From contig OY757019.1 of assembly GCA_963580285.1 (NCBI GenBank), positions 65,368,587-65,432,586 on the forward strand: DNA of 64,000 nucleotides. The letters run 5' to 3'. Of the stretch, positions 9,997 to 19,984 are shown in pieces. A program made the translations under genes and the position numbers. Below the pieces are notes generated by a model, which was given only the letters and a program-made list of their open reading frames with translations, was not told the origin of the DNA and searched no databases. Origin of the DNA: Lucinisca nassula (taxonomy: Eukaryota; Mollusca; Bivalvia; Lucinida; Lucinidae). Numbering within the stretch: the stretch's first letter is position 1; every line of letters begins with the position of its first letter.

Positions 9997-10386
9997 ATAA
10001 AAGAATCACTGACAAATACCCCCCCCCCCCCCACCTTTTTGTACAGGTGGATACAATTCTCACAATCATTTGTTTAGGTGGACAAAATTCCTTCCAGATA
10101 TAATCCCCAGGTGGACGAAATCCCCCCACAACACACTTGCACAATTGAACACTCAATTTTAAAAATCAATCTGTATATACCGTGTGAGGCAGATTGGCGA
10201 GTGCCAAAGGCACAAAGCCTTGAAAGGTGGGGTCCGGAAGCCAGCTTCCAGCAAAGGCTAGACAATGGTGCATTCTTACATTCTGCGAGCATTTGAACAC
10301 TTTATTGTTTATTCTTTAGACACCTGTTCATGGATAAATCACTAATACATATTTTTAAAATCATTTCCTTGGGAAGATGCCTTGAT
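9997..10386. other. no gene seen, contains a C14 run
   Basis: Begins with the right flank of the F1 element. A homopolymer of 14 C lies at 10020-10033, followed by short aggtggac/aattcc repeats to about 10120. Nothing else is recognised. Confidence 0.5.
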
Positions 10387-10598
10387 ACCTTCAAACTAAC
10401 CGCGGTGCGAGGCGGACCGTCCATGCTAATAAACCCTATTGGTTTCATTGGGAGACAGGGCTTGAGATGTCATTTCATCTCAATGTCTGGTAAAAGTCCC
10501 AACAAAAATTGGAAGCAACGTCTCCAAAATGACCTTTACAGTGTTGACGGGGACGTTAAACCTCAAATCAAACAAACAAACAAGACCTTCAAACTAAC
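10387..10598 (+). mobile_element. SINE-A copy, 5'-truncated
   Basis: A 184 bp SINE-A 3' part (10401-10584) flanked by the 14 bp duplication accttcaaactaac at 10387-10400 and 10585-10598. It starts inside the element at cgcggtgcgaggcgg and ends in a (caaa)n tail. 5' truncation is typical of LINE-driven retroposition. Confidence 0.88.
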
Positions 10599-11544
10599 AC
10601 CTAGCCATACCACTGAAACCAATGCCCCACCCCAACCCCACCCCACCCCAACTTTATTTTCTTCCATCTTTTAAGTGTGATAATACGGTAGAAAAGACTG
10701 TAGTTGTCAGGGTCAATAACGGTACTTTTTCAAGTTAATTGCAGACATGTCATAACAGCTTATCTAATTAGCAATTAAAGATACAATTATATAAACTCAT
10801 TTAGCTCGACATGCTTGATTAACACGACTTGCAGCCGATATACGGTACTCAAAAGTTCAAAATTGCCAGCTTAGCGAGATAGGAGAATAAATAAATTAAC
10901 AATACAAATAATAATACAGTTATTGTAATAATGCAGTTTAGTTTACAATTTATTGATCCAGCCACAAGACGTTGGCCCTCCATCCAAAACGAGCCCAAAC
11001 TTACACACCCGCCCTACAAGCAAGTTTAAGGCGCAACATCAAAGTTTTCCGCCAACCAAATTGCCATAAAATCCACCGCACACTAACCACCGGTACCATT
11101 TTTCTTCACGCATTCGGTAAATAACGTCATCCGACCCAAGCATTCCCAGATGTTTTGCTGTGTCATTGTTTAATTTTAATGGGGCATATTTCTTTCATAA
11201 AAAAAATGTTTGGAGCAGGAAAAAAAAAACTCTCGACAGCCAAACTGTTGTGGATAGAGGTGGATAGAGAACGGCGCTTTGCACAATCCCCGACTTATCC
11301 CAAGAAGCTCTGTGTCAATCACCAACAAGAGCATACAGATGTGTTTACACAAATTAAAGTGTTCCACTTTTCCCGCCAAGCATCTGCTATTTGGCGTAAA
11401 AACATAACCACACATGAGACAGCAGAATAGTCCGATTTTATTATGCATACATCTACCGTTAGATGAGCTAATTGTCCTAGGTGCGATTAAACTATTTTCA
11501 CCTTGATTGTGGATTAAATTTCATAATTGAGGGATAAACGCAAA
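10599..11544. other. low-copy island, no gene assigned
   Basis: After a C-rich run of ccccaacc-type motifs (10630-10655), this is the longest stretch in the window without recognised repeats. It contains ttttcccgcc at about 11369 and an A-run at 11220. Two overlapping ~90-codon frames (11155-11430 plus, 11176-11448 minus) have no recognisable domains and I do not call them. Confidence 0.45.
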
Positions 11545-11709
11545 TTAGAGACATAACTTGACCTTGTTTTCACACCTTGTTACTCGGAAACTTGTATGTG
11601 TAGTAGGAGGGCTTGAAGTGAAATGTGAATTGCCTTTGTAACTTTCGATATGGAGGGTAAAATTGAGGAATTTTAATCTGTCAGGCGAGCGTGCTTGCTT
11701 CGACGCCAT
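11545..11709 (-). CDS. candidate first exon, 54-residue frame
   Basis: Minus-strand ATG at 11709 in the context GCAAAATGGCGTCG, a good initiation context and also a YY1-like AAAATGGCG. The frame reads MASKQARSPDRLKF and stops at 11545-11547. Possible donors inside the frame are AAG|GTGTGA and AAG|GTCAAG near its end. It has the same strand as the Q/P-rich exons 4.5 kb downstream and could be the 5' exon of that gene, but no exon connects them here and the protein is not recognised. It could also be a chance frame. Confidence 0.3.
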   Translation of the reverse strand: MASKQARSPDRLKFLNFTLHIESYKGNSHFTSSPPTTHTSFRVTRCENKVKLCL

Positions 11710-11739
11710 TTTGCAATTCGTCCTGAATTTACTACAAAA

Positions 11740-11800
11740 GCTTCTGTCCGGTGGGCTCTTACGACCACACCTCCACCCGATTGACCAATCAGTGTTAGGC
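11740..11800 (-). promoter_or_regulatory. possible TATA-less promoter (CCAAT and CACCC boxes)
   Basis: Upstream of the minus-strand ATG at 11709: ccaat at 11785-11789 (ATTGG on the gene strand, ~75 bp from the ATG) and a cacacctccaccc box near 11766-11778. Both are known positive elements near invertebrate and vertebrate start sites. No TATA box is seen. Support is positional only. Confidence 0.25.
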
Positions 11801-11830
11801 TTGTTCCTACAGTGAAGGTCAAGGCTTTAA

Positions 11831-12006
11831 TTTTGGATGGCCACATGGCAATTTTGTAGGAAAGTAACTGTCCTTATGGCCTTCCTTTGTTTAGGTTTCC
11901 ATTATGGTCTGGTCGCTTAATGTTTGTATTTCTTTCCCTTTGGTGTCTTTGATGGGTGGAGTAAGTTAATTGTATCGATTCCTGATCTTTGTTTTATTTC
12001 TACTTT
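11831..12006 (+). repeat. inverted partner of 9064-9240
   Basis: About 175 bp matching the reverse complement of 9064-9240 with few differences (tggatggcc, tggtctggtcgcttaatg, gatgggtggagtaag, cctgatctttgtttt). It is likely a second fragment of the same dispersed element. Confidence 0.7.
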
Positions 12007-12854
12007 GGTTATTTTACAACGGAAAGGTTGGGTAATCAACGCAACAGGAAGACTCTTATTACTTGCCCTTAGATAATAAAAGCTATTTTATTCATTTTTC
12101 ACATAGTTTACGTGTTTTGAGACATTTCTCGAAATACATAAATTATTGTTCTATATTTTAAGATATTTCTATGTCACATTCTTTAAACACTCATAACATA
12201 CTGCCCAGACTCGGTTTAAAATAAGGATTCTTAGAGCTTTGGGGTGCCTTACAATAACATCAATTCTCATTAATTTTGTCTTTATCTATGAGGCACCTCT
12301 GATATCCAATCTTTAGCCAGGTCAAGACAAGTCTGGGGAATTTCTCCGTCTTACACAAGTCGTTCATAGCGAGTCGAATTTATTTCTTTTGTCTGAACCT
12401 ATATGGTTCAGAAACATTTCTTTCTTAAAATAATTGTGTCTAGTTTTCTTATGAACTAGAATATCTCGTCAAACCTCTCATAGTCTTGAACTCTCCTTCC
12501 TGATTTTTCCTAATCTCTAAAAAGGCTCTTTTTCTCTCATATCATATTCATTTTACAACAGCTGATTCTCTCTTCAATTTAAAGCTACGGCTAAGGAAAT
12601 TTTTTGTTATTTTTTGCAGTTCTGAAATTCAACGCGAAGTACATTATAGCATCACATCATTTCCTAAGTATGATATTACTGTAATTTACTGAATATAGAA
12701 TTATTGAAAACATGTACATAAGTGTTTTCACTTCTGTGGTGTATTCCTTGCTTCCAAAGGATAACCCTTTTACAGAACATATTTAAGACAGAAATCCAGA
12801 AATCGAACCTAAAACCACTATACTTATAATAGAGGGTCTACCAAACCCTCAGAT
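12007..12854. other. no gene seen, possible eroded 5' LTR region
   Basis: AT-rich DNA left of the gypsy remnant. If the tRNA-like site at 13070 is a primer-binding site, part of this region should be a 5' LTR. No second LTR copy exists in the window to define its borders. Confidence 0.35.
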
Positions 12855-13030
12855 GTGCTAACCTAACAACTGGTACGGCGTCCGTCCGTCCGTGCTTTGG
12901 TGTCTAAAACCCAGTACTGAGTTCCGGGATTTCAAATAATACCGTTAATCCTTAAGTGGCGTCCGTCAGACGTTCCAACCTAACTACTGACACGGCGTCC
13001 GTCTGTCCATCCGTCTGTTCGTCCATCAAT
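12855..13030. repeat. partial direct duplication with CCGT-rich runs
   Basis: A block containing acctaacaactgg, acggcgtccgtccgtccg at 12859-12893 recurs as acctaactactga, acggcgtccgtctgtcc at 12977-13013, followed by further ccgtctgt/ccatc repeats. The period is ~118 bp. Confidence 0.55.
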
Positions 13031-13069
13031 CCATGAATTTCAGCTATCACAAAGCCGCATCTGCCACAA

Positions 13070-13138
13070 TGGTGCCATGACCAAGATTCGAACCTGGGTT
13101 GTCGCGGACACAACGCGAAGTACTAACCTCACCATTCA
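13070..13138 (-). other. antisense tRNA-His-like sequence with CCA complement
   Basis: On the minus strand this reads as the 3' two thirds of tRNA-His: ggttagtac (D-arm side), gcgttgtg with a GTG anticodon position, ggttcgaatc (T-loop/B box), then catggca and CCA. On the plus strand it begins TGG, the complement of CCA, which nuclear tRNA genes do not encode. It is therefore either a very extended primer-binding site of the gypsy element that follows or a reverse-transcribed tRNA copy. The 5' third of the tRNA is not conserved. Confidence 0.6.
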
Positions 13139-13860
13139 CACCTAACAGTCTTCTGCAAGAAAGCCATGATTCGAAGAAAAATTCATTACATGGTTCTAAG
13201 GCTGATGAACAGTCAATAGAAAACACTAGTCTGGGGCAAAAGTCCTTAGTAAATGAAACAGCATCTATTTCTATGAAAATAGAACCAAGTCTAGAGATAG
13301 GGAATGAAAATTGGCAAATTTCTAGCAGTCGAGCATCGGAAAAATCACATCCTGAAGTGTTGGTACACGAAACAAGCTGGTCAAAAGACATTTCTGAGAA
13401 AAAATATAATTTTAAGCATCAGAGTCTGGAAACTGAACCTACTAGTGTTACTATAACAAAAGAGAATTTAACAAGACAAAATTTGTTAACTACTGATTAC
13501 ACGAGTTTTTCTGCTGCTGAGAAAGTCCCTGGTGGTGCTTCAGAAGCAGAGATACTGGATATTAATGACTATCCAAGTCAAGAAGGTTTATCACGTGCCA
13601 TCAATGGATCATGTTATCATGTTAATGGAAAAATAGAGTCACATAGAGGTAAATTCCTGGTTGATACTGGTTCAAGTGTAAGTGTAGTAGCTACGAAAGT
13701 TCTGGAAAACTTGAATTCTGATATTCATGTTCAGAATACAAAAAGGAAAGTCCGTACAGCAAATGGCGAGTTGCTTGAAGTAAAGGGCGAGTGTAATCTT
13801 GAGATTCAGCTGGATCATTTGACATTAAATCAAGACTTCATAATTGCAGACATTGAGTAA
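13099..13860 (+). pseudogene. gypsy protease region with upstream linker, broken
   Basis: An open frame of 253 codons. The N-terminal ~170 residues are Ser/Glu-rich without a recognisable Gag or CCHC knuckle, and its first residues are read from the tRNA-like block. A retropepsin motif FLVDTGSSVSVV lies at about residues 186-197, followed by a flap-like region TANGELLEVKG near 220-230. The catalytic Asp-Thr-Gly is intact. A TAA at 13858-13860 cuts it before the expected GILGVDFL motif, which follows in the same frame just downstream. Pro acts by cleaving the polyprotein; here it is disabled. Confidence 0.75.
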
Positions 13861-14333
13861 TCCCTTGGGATTCTTGGTGTAGATTTTCTACATGAAAAGG
13901 GGGCTGATGTTAAAATCAGAAAGAGATTGCTCAAAACAAAACAGGGTAAAATAAAATTCCACAAACGGGGAGCACAGATTTTAAATTAGAACTGTGTGAA
14001 AATGTTGTGATTCCAGCTCAATCTGAAGCGTTTGTCAAGGCGTATATGCCAGAAATTAGTAAAACATAGTTAAATTTAGACGAGCCTACCAATAGATATG
14101 TCAATCAGTGATTACTTGTAGCAAGGACATTAATAAATTCTTCTGACGATCAGATGACAATCTCAGTCTTGAATGTAGGTGACAAAAACTTTAAACTAAG
14201 AAAAAGTACTACTTTGGGAATAGCCCATCCTGTTGACCACGTTTCTGATTGTTCCAATACTATTGAATGCCTGACAGGTATGGAATGCGGATCCAAGCCT
14301 AGCCATAAAGAATATCCAGAATTTTAAGAACCT
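13861..14333 (+). pseudogene. protease-RT linker, broken
   Basis: The frame continues with GILGVDFLHEKGADVKI, then shifts near 13970 and has in-frame stops TAG at 14067-14069, TGA at 14109-14111 and TAA near 14325. Between these the text still reads as a gypsy linker (IPAQSEAFVKAYMPE). Confidence 0.65.
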
Positions 14334-15437
14334 TTGGTACAAAATTTGAGCCCTGACTTGAATTCTGATGAAAAGCGGAAAGTAAGTCAATTATTAGGGG
14401 AGTTCGAAGATGTATTTATGTCACCTGGAGGAAAATTAGGTCAAACATGTCTTGCTGAACATATTATAGAAACGGGTGATCACAAGCCTTTTAAATTATC
14501 ATGCCACCGAGATCTTTGTTTAAAAGACCGATAATTGAGAAGGAAATTTAAAAAATGTTGGAACAAGGAGTTACAGAACCGAGTGCTAGCCCTTGGAATT
14601 CACCCATATGTTTATTATCCAAGAAACAAACTGGGGAATGGAGTTTTTGTGCTGACATTAGGGCTTTAAATTCCATCACAAAGCTAGATACATACCCACT
14701 TCCCCGTATAGATGAGATATTAGAACGGTTGTCGGGTTCTGAATACTTCAGCACATTAGATATGGCTTCCGGTTACTGGCCAATTTCTCTTAATAAATCT
14801 GATCGTCAGAAAACAAGTTTCGCGATACCAGGCCTAGGTTCATACAACTTCAAAGCTATGTGTTTTGGACTGAAAAAATGCACCCAGCAGCTTTTCCAGG
14901 CTGATGGAAATAGTTCTGAGAAACTTACAATATGGTAGGTGTTTGGTTTATTTGGATGATATAATTGTGATGGGCAAAGACTTTGAAACTGCACTTGGAA
15001 ATCTGAAATCAGTCTTTTTAAGACTGAGACAAGCTAACCTGCAATTGATAGTAAGTAACTGTAAATTATTTCAAAAGAATATTGTATTCTTAGGCCATTT
15101 GGTGTCACATGAGGGGATAACTTGCGCTCCTGAGAAATTGCAGGTTATCAAATGTTGTCCACAACCTAAAGATAAATCAGAAATTCGTAGTTTCTTGGGC
15201 CTCGTGGGTTACTATCGAAAGATGGTACCAAATTTTTCAGAAATCGCCCTTCCATTATCTTGTTTGACCAAAAAGAAGGCAAATTTCATGTGGGGTCCAG
15301 ATCAGCAAACCGCATTTCTTAGGTTGAAAGAATGTCTTATGAACCCTCCGATAATGGGGTTTCCACTTGAATCGGCAGAGGCCTTTGTATTGGATACAGA
15401 TGCCCGCGGCTTCGCTGCGGGAGGAATCTTATTGTAA
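14334..15437 (+). pseudogene. gypsy reverse transcriptase, broken
   Basis: Landmarks in order: LLGEFEDVF and HIIETGDHKPFKL (14380-14505), a frameshift near 14510, a TAA at about 14547, PSASPWNSPICLL, ADIRALNSITKLDTYPLPRI (finger and palm), STLDMASGYW (first catalytic Asp), a frameshift near 14890-14900, the catalytic YLDDII at about 14949-14966, FLGHLVS, and the connection SFLGLVGYYRKMVPNFSEIA. RNase H begins with the FVLDTDARG motif before a TAA at 15435-15437. The catalytic Asp residues remain but the protein cannot be made. Confidence 0.85.
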
Positions 15438-15843
15438 TACCAGAATAATGAGGAGCGTGTTATTGCCTATGGCAGCCATACGCTAAACACTGCACAACGA
15501 AATTATTGTGCAACAAAAAGGGAACTATACAGTGTTGTATATTTCTTGCAAGCAATATTTATTAGGACGGAAGTTTATTCTCCGCACTGACCATGCCCGA
15601 TTAATATGGCTTTGTAATTTCCGAGAGCCCTCTGGAATTTTAGCTCACTGGCTCAGTATCCTAGGATCTTATGATTTCCAAGTTGTATACAGACCTGGTA
15701 GGTTGCATGTTCACGCAGACACTTTAAATAGGAAACCAAGGAGACGTTGTCTTTTTCCTGATTGTTTAGAATGTAAAAATGCCTTTCAGAAGGAATCAGA
15801 ACAACCAGCTATTTCTCAGCATGAAAATGTAGACCAAGTATAG
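15438..15843 (+). pseudogene. gypsy RNase H C-terminal part, broken
   Basis: After the stop at 15437 the frame gives RVIAYGSHTLNTAQRNY and ATKRELYSVVYF (catalytic Glu region). A frameshift near 15545 follows, then GRKFILRTDHARL (catalytic Asp, TDH motif) and YRPGRLHVHADTLNRKPR. A TAG ends the frame at 15841-15843. Confidence 0.8.
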
Positions 15844-16404
15844 ACACATCCAAACACTACGTCATCGCTCAATAATACTATTTGCCGGGACGTACCGGTG
15901 GTGGGCAAAAAACGTATTTGGCCGTTTATCGCCATTGTAAATGCGATGTTATTTTCTGTAAACTTGTATTTTGTTTGGACCCGAAACGACAAATTTGAGC
16001 TTTAAACTTTTATAATAGACATTTCTTAGCTAGTAATTATTGGTTTCTAGAAGATTTGAGGATGTCTTTGATGATAATTACCTGTTAAACTTTTGCAGGT
16101 AACGAGGCGGGACGGTCTTAATTATTTGTAATAAAAATGCGCAAAAGGAATGACTAAAAGCGGAAGATGCATGAATGAACTCTAAAATATATATATCTAC
16201 CCATTTAAAGTGTAATTCGATCGATTTTCTGTGACAGTCAACTAAAATATGCCCGTAATATTAAACCAATTTACAATGCGTTTATATGGAACCAGGGGCT
16301 TTTTGCCAACCACGAAAGATCGTTATCGGAAGGAAAAGTAATTTTGCGCATGCGCAATGACAGGTAAACAAGGTCACGTGTCAAAACATTGGATCCGTCT
16401 ATAT
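15844..16404. other. block separating RNase H from integrase
   Basis: About 560 bp with no gypsy coding sense between the RNase H tether and the text NWLHFWSIEE that starts the integrase leader near 16455. It carries gcgcatgcgc near 16345. No TIR or TSD was found, so whether it is an insertion or decayed linker is open. Confidence 0.4.
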
Positions 16405-16842
16405 GCAAATGCAGCAGAAAGCTCTGTTGATGAAAATGAACTCGTGTCCAACTGGCTTCATTTTTGGTCAATTGAGGAATAACAGCAATTTCAGGATCAG
16501 GACTTAGATTTAAAAGAAACATACCAAGAAAAACCTTGAAAATCAGAAATTAACCAAGTTCATAGAGATGTGATGACGTATGTGAATCAATGGGAATTGC
16601 TGCATTTGCACAGGGGTTTGTTGTATAGAAAGATTGAAACTAACAAGGGAGTATATGTATTATAACTTGTAGCTACAAAAGAAATGAGAAATATAATATT
16701 CTCTCAATTACATGAACAAAGATATGCTGCTTATTTGGGTAGGGACAGACCATTAACTGCCATTAAAAGAAGATTTTATTGGCCCGGTATTTCGAAAGAT
16801 ATTGCTATGTGGTGTAGAGAATGTCATTGTGTCAATGGTTGA
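16405..16842 (+). pseudogene. gypsy integrase N-terminal zinc region, broken
   Basis: Contains LLHLHRGLLYRKIE and QLHEQRYAAYLGRDRPL, then RRFYWPGISKDIAMWCREC. In the family the HHCC zinc finger has His in the GHLGR position; here it is Tyr (AYLGR), so the finger is damaged. In-frame stops occur near 16480, 16540 and 16662. The text ends abruptly at ~16842 and the DDE core is absent. Confidence 0.7.
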
Positions 16843-17139
16843 TCTGTGACAAATACGGTAGGCGTTTATAACACGATTCGGTTAACTAACACGGTCCGTT
16901 GGTTGGACCCGGAGTTCCGTGTTATAACGAGGTTGAGGTGTAGTCCTAACATTTTTGTATAATGTACTTTTTGTTTGAACTTTCTTGGGATTCATGTTTA
17001 AAGCATGTTTACGTCATGGTAAACAATTATAGGGAGTATCATGCATATGTGTAAGAAATATCTTAGAATAACTAGAAATGCGTCCATAGGGCACGGATGT
17101 CCCCACCTGAATGAAATCAATTCTCGTATTAATCCAAAG
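16843..17139. repeat. small fold-back and possible Helentron-like left end
   Basis: gtttataacacg (16864) faces cgtgttataacg (16918), a ~65 bp fold-back. Further right, aatgcgtccatagggcacgg and gtccccacctg (17080-17110) precede the T7 array and could be the left terminus of its element. The hairpin is imperfect, so the second call is tentative. Confidence 0.35.
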
Positions 17140-18097
17140 AAAGTTAGTGACATTGTTTAAGTTTTGGACCCTTTTTTGACCTCTATGTATGAACTTGACC
17201 TTGGATGTATGGACCTGTGTTTTGTGTGTGACACATTGTCTCATGATGGTGAACATTTCTGCAAACTAATTTCAAAATCCATATAGAAATGAGAAAGTCA
17301 TTGACGGTTTAGGTTTTGGACCCTTTTCTTGAGATTTGACCTCCAAGTGTGACTATGACCTTAGAGGTACTAACCTGGGTTTTGCGAGTGGCCCAGCATC
17401 TCATTATGGTGACCATTTCTGCCAAGTAATTTGAAAATCCATCCAGAAATAAGAAAGTTATTGACCCTGTTTAAGTTTCAGACCCTTTTATTGACCTTTG
17501 ACCTCTAAGTACGACTTTGACCTTGGAGGTACTGACCTGGGTTTTGTGGACTACACATCGTTTCATAATGGTAAACATTTCTGTTAATAAGTAATTTCAA
17601 AATCCATCAAGAAATATGAAAGATATTGACCATATTAAATTTTTGGACCCTTTTTTTCCTCTAAGTATGACCTTGACCTTGGTGGTACCGAACTGGGTTT
17701 TGTGTGCTACACATCATCTCATAATGGTGATTATTTCTGCCATTTAATTTCAATATCCATTCAGAAATAAAAAGTTATTGACTGTGTTTAAGTTTCCTGT
17801 CCTTTTTTTTTTACCTTTGACCTCTTAGTACAACCTTGACCTTAAAGGTTTGTCCCTGGGTTTAGCGCACGATACACGGTCTTATGATGGTTAACATTTC
17901 TACAAAATACTTTCAAAATCCATTAAAAAACTGGGGGCATAATAAGAAAGTTATTGACTGCGTTTAAGTTAAGGGCCCTTTTTTATCTTTGACCTGTTAG
18001 TATGACCTTGGAGATATGAACCTGGGCTTTGCATACGACACATTGTCTCATGATGGTTAACATTTCTGCAAAATAATTTCATAATCCATTCAGAAAT
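17140..18097. repeat. T7 tandem core array
   Basis: About six units near 165 bp with aagttattgacc, tttggacccttttttgacc, tttgacctctaagtatgacc, ttgaccttggaggtac, ctgggttttgtg, catctcatgatggtgaac and aatccattcagaaat. It breaks at cagaaat where F5 begins. Confidence 0.85.
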
Positions 18098-18179
18098 AAC
18101 AAGAGCATCGGTATAACCGAGTGATGCTCCACGAAGATGCACAGCAGTAGGAAGGTTATTTTCGTGAAATGGTCCTATA

Positions 18180-18300
18180 CACTTCCGAGTGTGATAAGAT
18201 TTGTTTGAAGACAAAGGTTATGGGTACTCGTTGGAACCGTCTGAATGAGTACCCTCAGCCGATGTTTGGAGTACAAATAAAGAAACTAGTAGTGATTTTC
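18180..18300. repeat. FB1-like fold-back block inside F5
   Basis: gttatgggtactcg, tggaaccgtctg, gaatgagtaccc and gtacaaataaag follow the FB1 pattern of 470-640, with a decayed right arm. Confidence 0.4.
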
Positions 18301-18841
18301 AACAAAATAAAGGAGAAATGTAAGGTCCCTTCCCTGCAGGAGCCTGTAAATCTTAAACCATAAGGCTAAGAAACTCAGTTTTGTGTTCCCTAGTGATAGA
18401 GTTTCAATGAAGAATGTCCCAAGTGAAATTTGAAAGCTCTATTACCCATGGTTATGAAATAACAGGAGATATTCTTTTGAAAAAGGGGAGATAATTCAGT
18501 GAAAATAAGCAATATAGTTATGGTCCTTTGTCAGAATGTAGATTTTGTGATGTTAAGTATTTGGTGAAGTTTCATGAGAGTAGGACAAATACTTTTAATA
18601 TTTTGACTGAGGTTAAGTTTTTTTGTCATGGCGTGACAAACACACACCCAAAAGCAATAAATTATGGCCCTTTGTCAGAATGTAGGTCTTGTGATGGTAA
18701 TTATGTTAGTGATGTTTCATGAGAGTAGGAAAAATACTTTTGAAGTTATCACCGAGGTTAAGGTTTTTGGTTAAGGCGTGACAAACACCCGGACAAAAGC
18801 AGTATAGTTATTCTCCTTTGTCAGAATGTAGGTCTTATGAT

Positions 18842-19122
18842 GGTAAGTATGTGTTTGTTTTGTTTGATTTGAAGTTTAACGTCCCCTCCAACACTGTCAA
18901 GATCATTTTGGAGACGTTGCTTCCAATTTTGTGGGACTTTTACCCGATTTTGAGATGACAGGACATCTCAAGCCCTGCCGCCCAATGAAACCAATAGGGT
19001 TTATAAGAATGGATGGGCCGACTCAAACCACATTGCCTGGGCAGGGTTAGATCCTCTAAGAAGTTTACCAGTACTCGTGTGCGGGTCTGTTTCAGCTCTG
19101 CATGGAAGCAGGTAAGTATGTG
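18842..19122 (-). mobile_element. SINE-A, 5'-truncated, in a T8 array
   Basis: A 257 bp SINE-A (18854-19110) on the minus strand, flanked by the exact 12 bp duplication ggtaagtatgtg at 18842-18853 and 19111-19122. The interrupted T8 unit continues on the other side (tgtgtggacattc). It starts inside the element at tgcttccatgcag. Confidence 0.92.
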
Positions 19123-19659
19123 TGTGGACATTCACGAGAGTAGAGCTAATTCTTTTGAATTTATGACCAATGTTAAGTTTTTTGTTTAAGACGTGACAAT
19201 TAACACACAGACAAAAGCAATATAGTTCTGGCCCTTTGTCAAAATGTAGTCTTGTGATTGTTTATGTGTGCGTAGTTTCATGAGAGTAGGGCAAATACTT
19301 TTGAAGTTATGCATGAGGTTAATGTTTTTGGTTTAGATGTGACAAACTGACTGACAAGGTGATTACTATAGGACAACCAAACTACTGTGTGGGGCCCTAA
19401 TTAATAAAAGATGTAACTCCATAAATACTGTTGCCAGGGTTATTATTCTTGCAATCTGCGATTTCTTAAATGCCCCCCTAACAGTGTATCAAGTTTCACT
19501 AAATTACCTTTAAAACTTTTAGAGATAAGCTTCGGACAAGCTAAATATAGCAAAAACTAACTAGAAATTGTGTTTGTGAAACACTATGCCCCCAACCATA
19601 TGCTTGTCTCTAAATGGGACAGTAAACAGTGCCTCATGATCATTTGCATTAAAAACTAT

Positions 19660-19710
19660 AACTGTCAGAGGATCTGACTATAGCCCCGCTATAGCCCTGT
19701 CAGAGGAGAA
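19660..19710 (+). mobile_element. solo F4 left end
   Basis: ctgtcagaggatctgac with tatagccccgctata matches the left end of the complete F4 element at 40595. No F4 core or right end follows, so it is a truncated or rearranged copy. The ~250 bp before it and ~200 bp after it show nothing recognisable. Confidence 0.6.
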
Positions 19711-19910
19711 AGAATCATGAATTAAAGGTGAAGACTTGTGAGAGGGTTAAATCCCTAACAAGGTACCTACGCCTTATAGACTTTTCGCGTTATTAGATCT
19801 GAAAAACAGTCTAAGTTAAAAAATAAGTTTTGGATAATGAAAAAAGCACATGCACATCTTCAGACCTATATGAAAACACCTGTTAAGTTTCAAAAGGATT
19901 GACCTAGAAC

Positions 19911-19980
19911 TGTAATTGGAAGAGACATCTCCAAAATGACATATACAGTGTTGACGGGGATGTAAAACCACAAATCAAAC
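19911..19980 (+). mobile_element. SINE-A 3' fragment
   Basis: aattggaagagacatctcc, aaatgacatatacagtgttg and acggggatg end in aaatcaaac. Only the last ~70 bp of SINE-A is present, at the left edge of the T3 array. Confidence 0.75.
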
Positions 19981-19984
19981 AAAA

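Larger units (their letters stand above)
13070..16842 (+). mobile_element. decayed Ty3/gypsy LTR retrotransposon
   Basis: The order protease, reverse transcriptase, RNase H, integrase zinc region is that of the Ty3/gypsy pol polyprotein. No Gag zinc knuckle, integrase catalytic core or 3' LTR is present. The reading frame is broken many times and a ~560 bp foreign block separates RNase H from integrase. It cannot be active. Confidence 0.85.
18098..19400 (+). mobile_element. F5 Helentron-like element, right end uncertain
   Basis: The left end aacaagagc begins a hairpin gagcatc/gatgctc with an inner tcggt-ata-accga (18098-18130), inserted in a T7 unit after cagaaat. The core is T8 (~140 bp: ccctttgtcagaatgtagg, gtttcatgagagtagg, aaatacttttgaag, gacaaacac). 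The right end is probably near gactgacaaggtgattac and gtgtggggccctaatt (19344-19395), but the hairpin is weak. An FB1-like block (18180-18300) and a SINE-A (18854-19110) lie inside. Confidence 0.6.

Noticed and set aside
11155..11448. Overlapping ~90-codon frames on both strands
   Set aside because: They are antisense shadows of each other in a low-copy island, with A-run codons and no domain or splice support.
13070..16842. Assignment to the bivalve element Steamer or another named gypsy lineage
   Set aside because: The remnant is too decayed, and I cannot run an alignment to place it.
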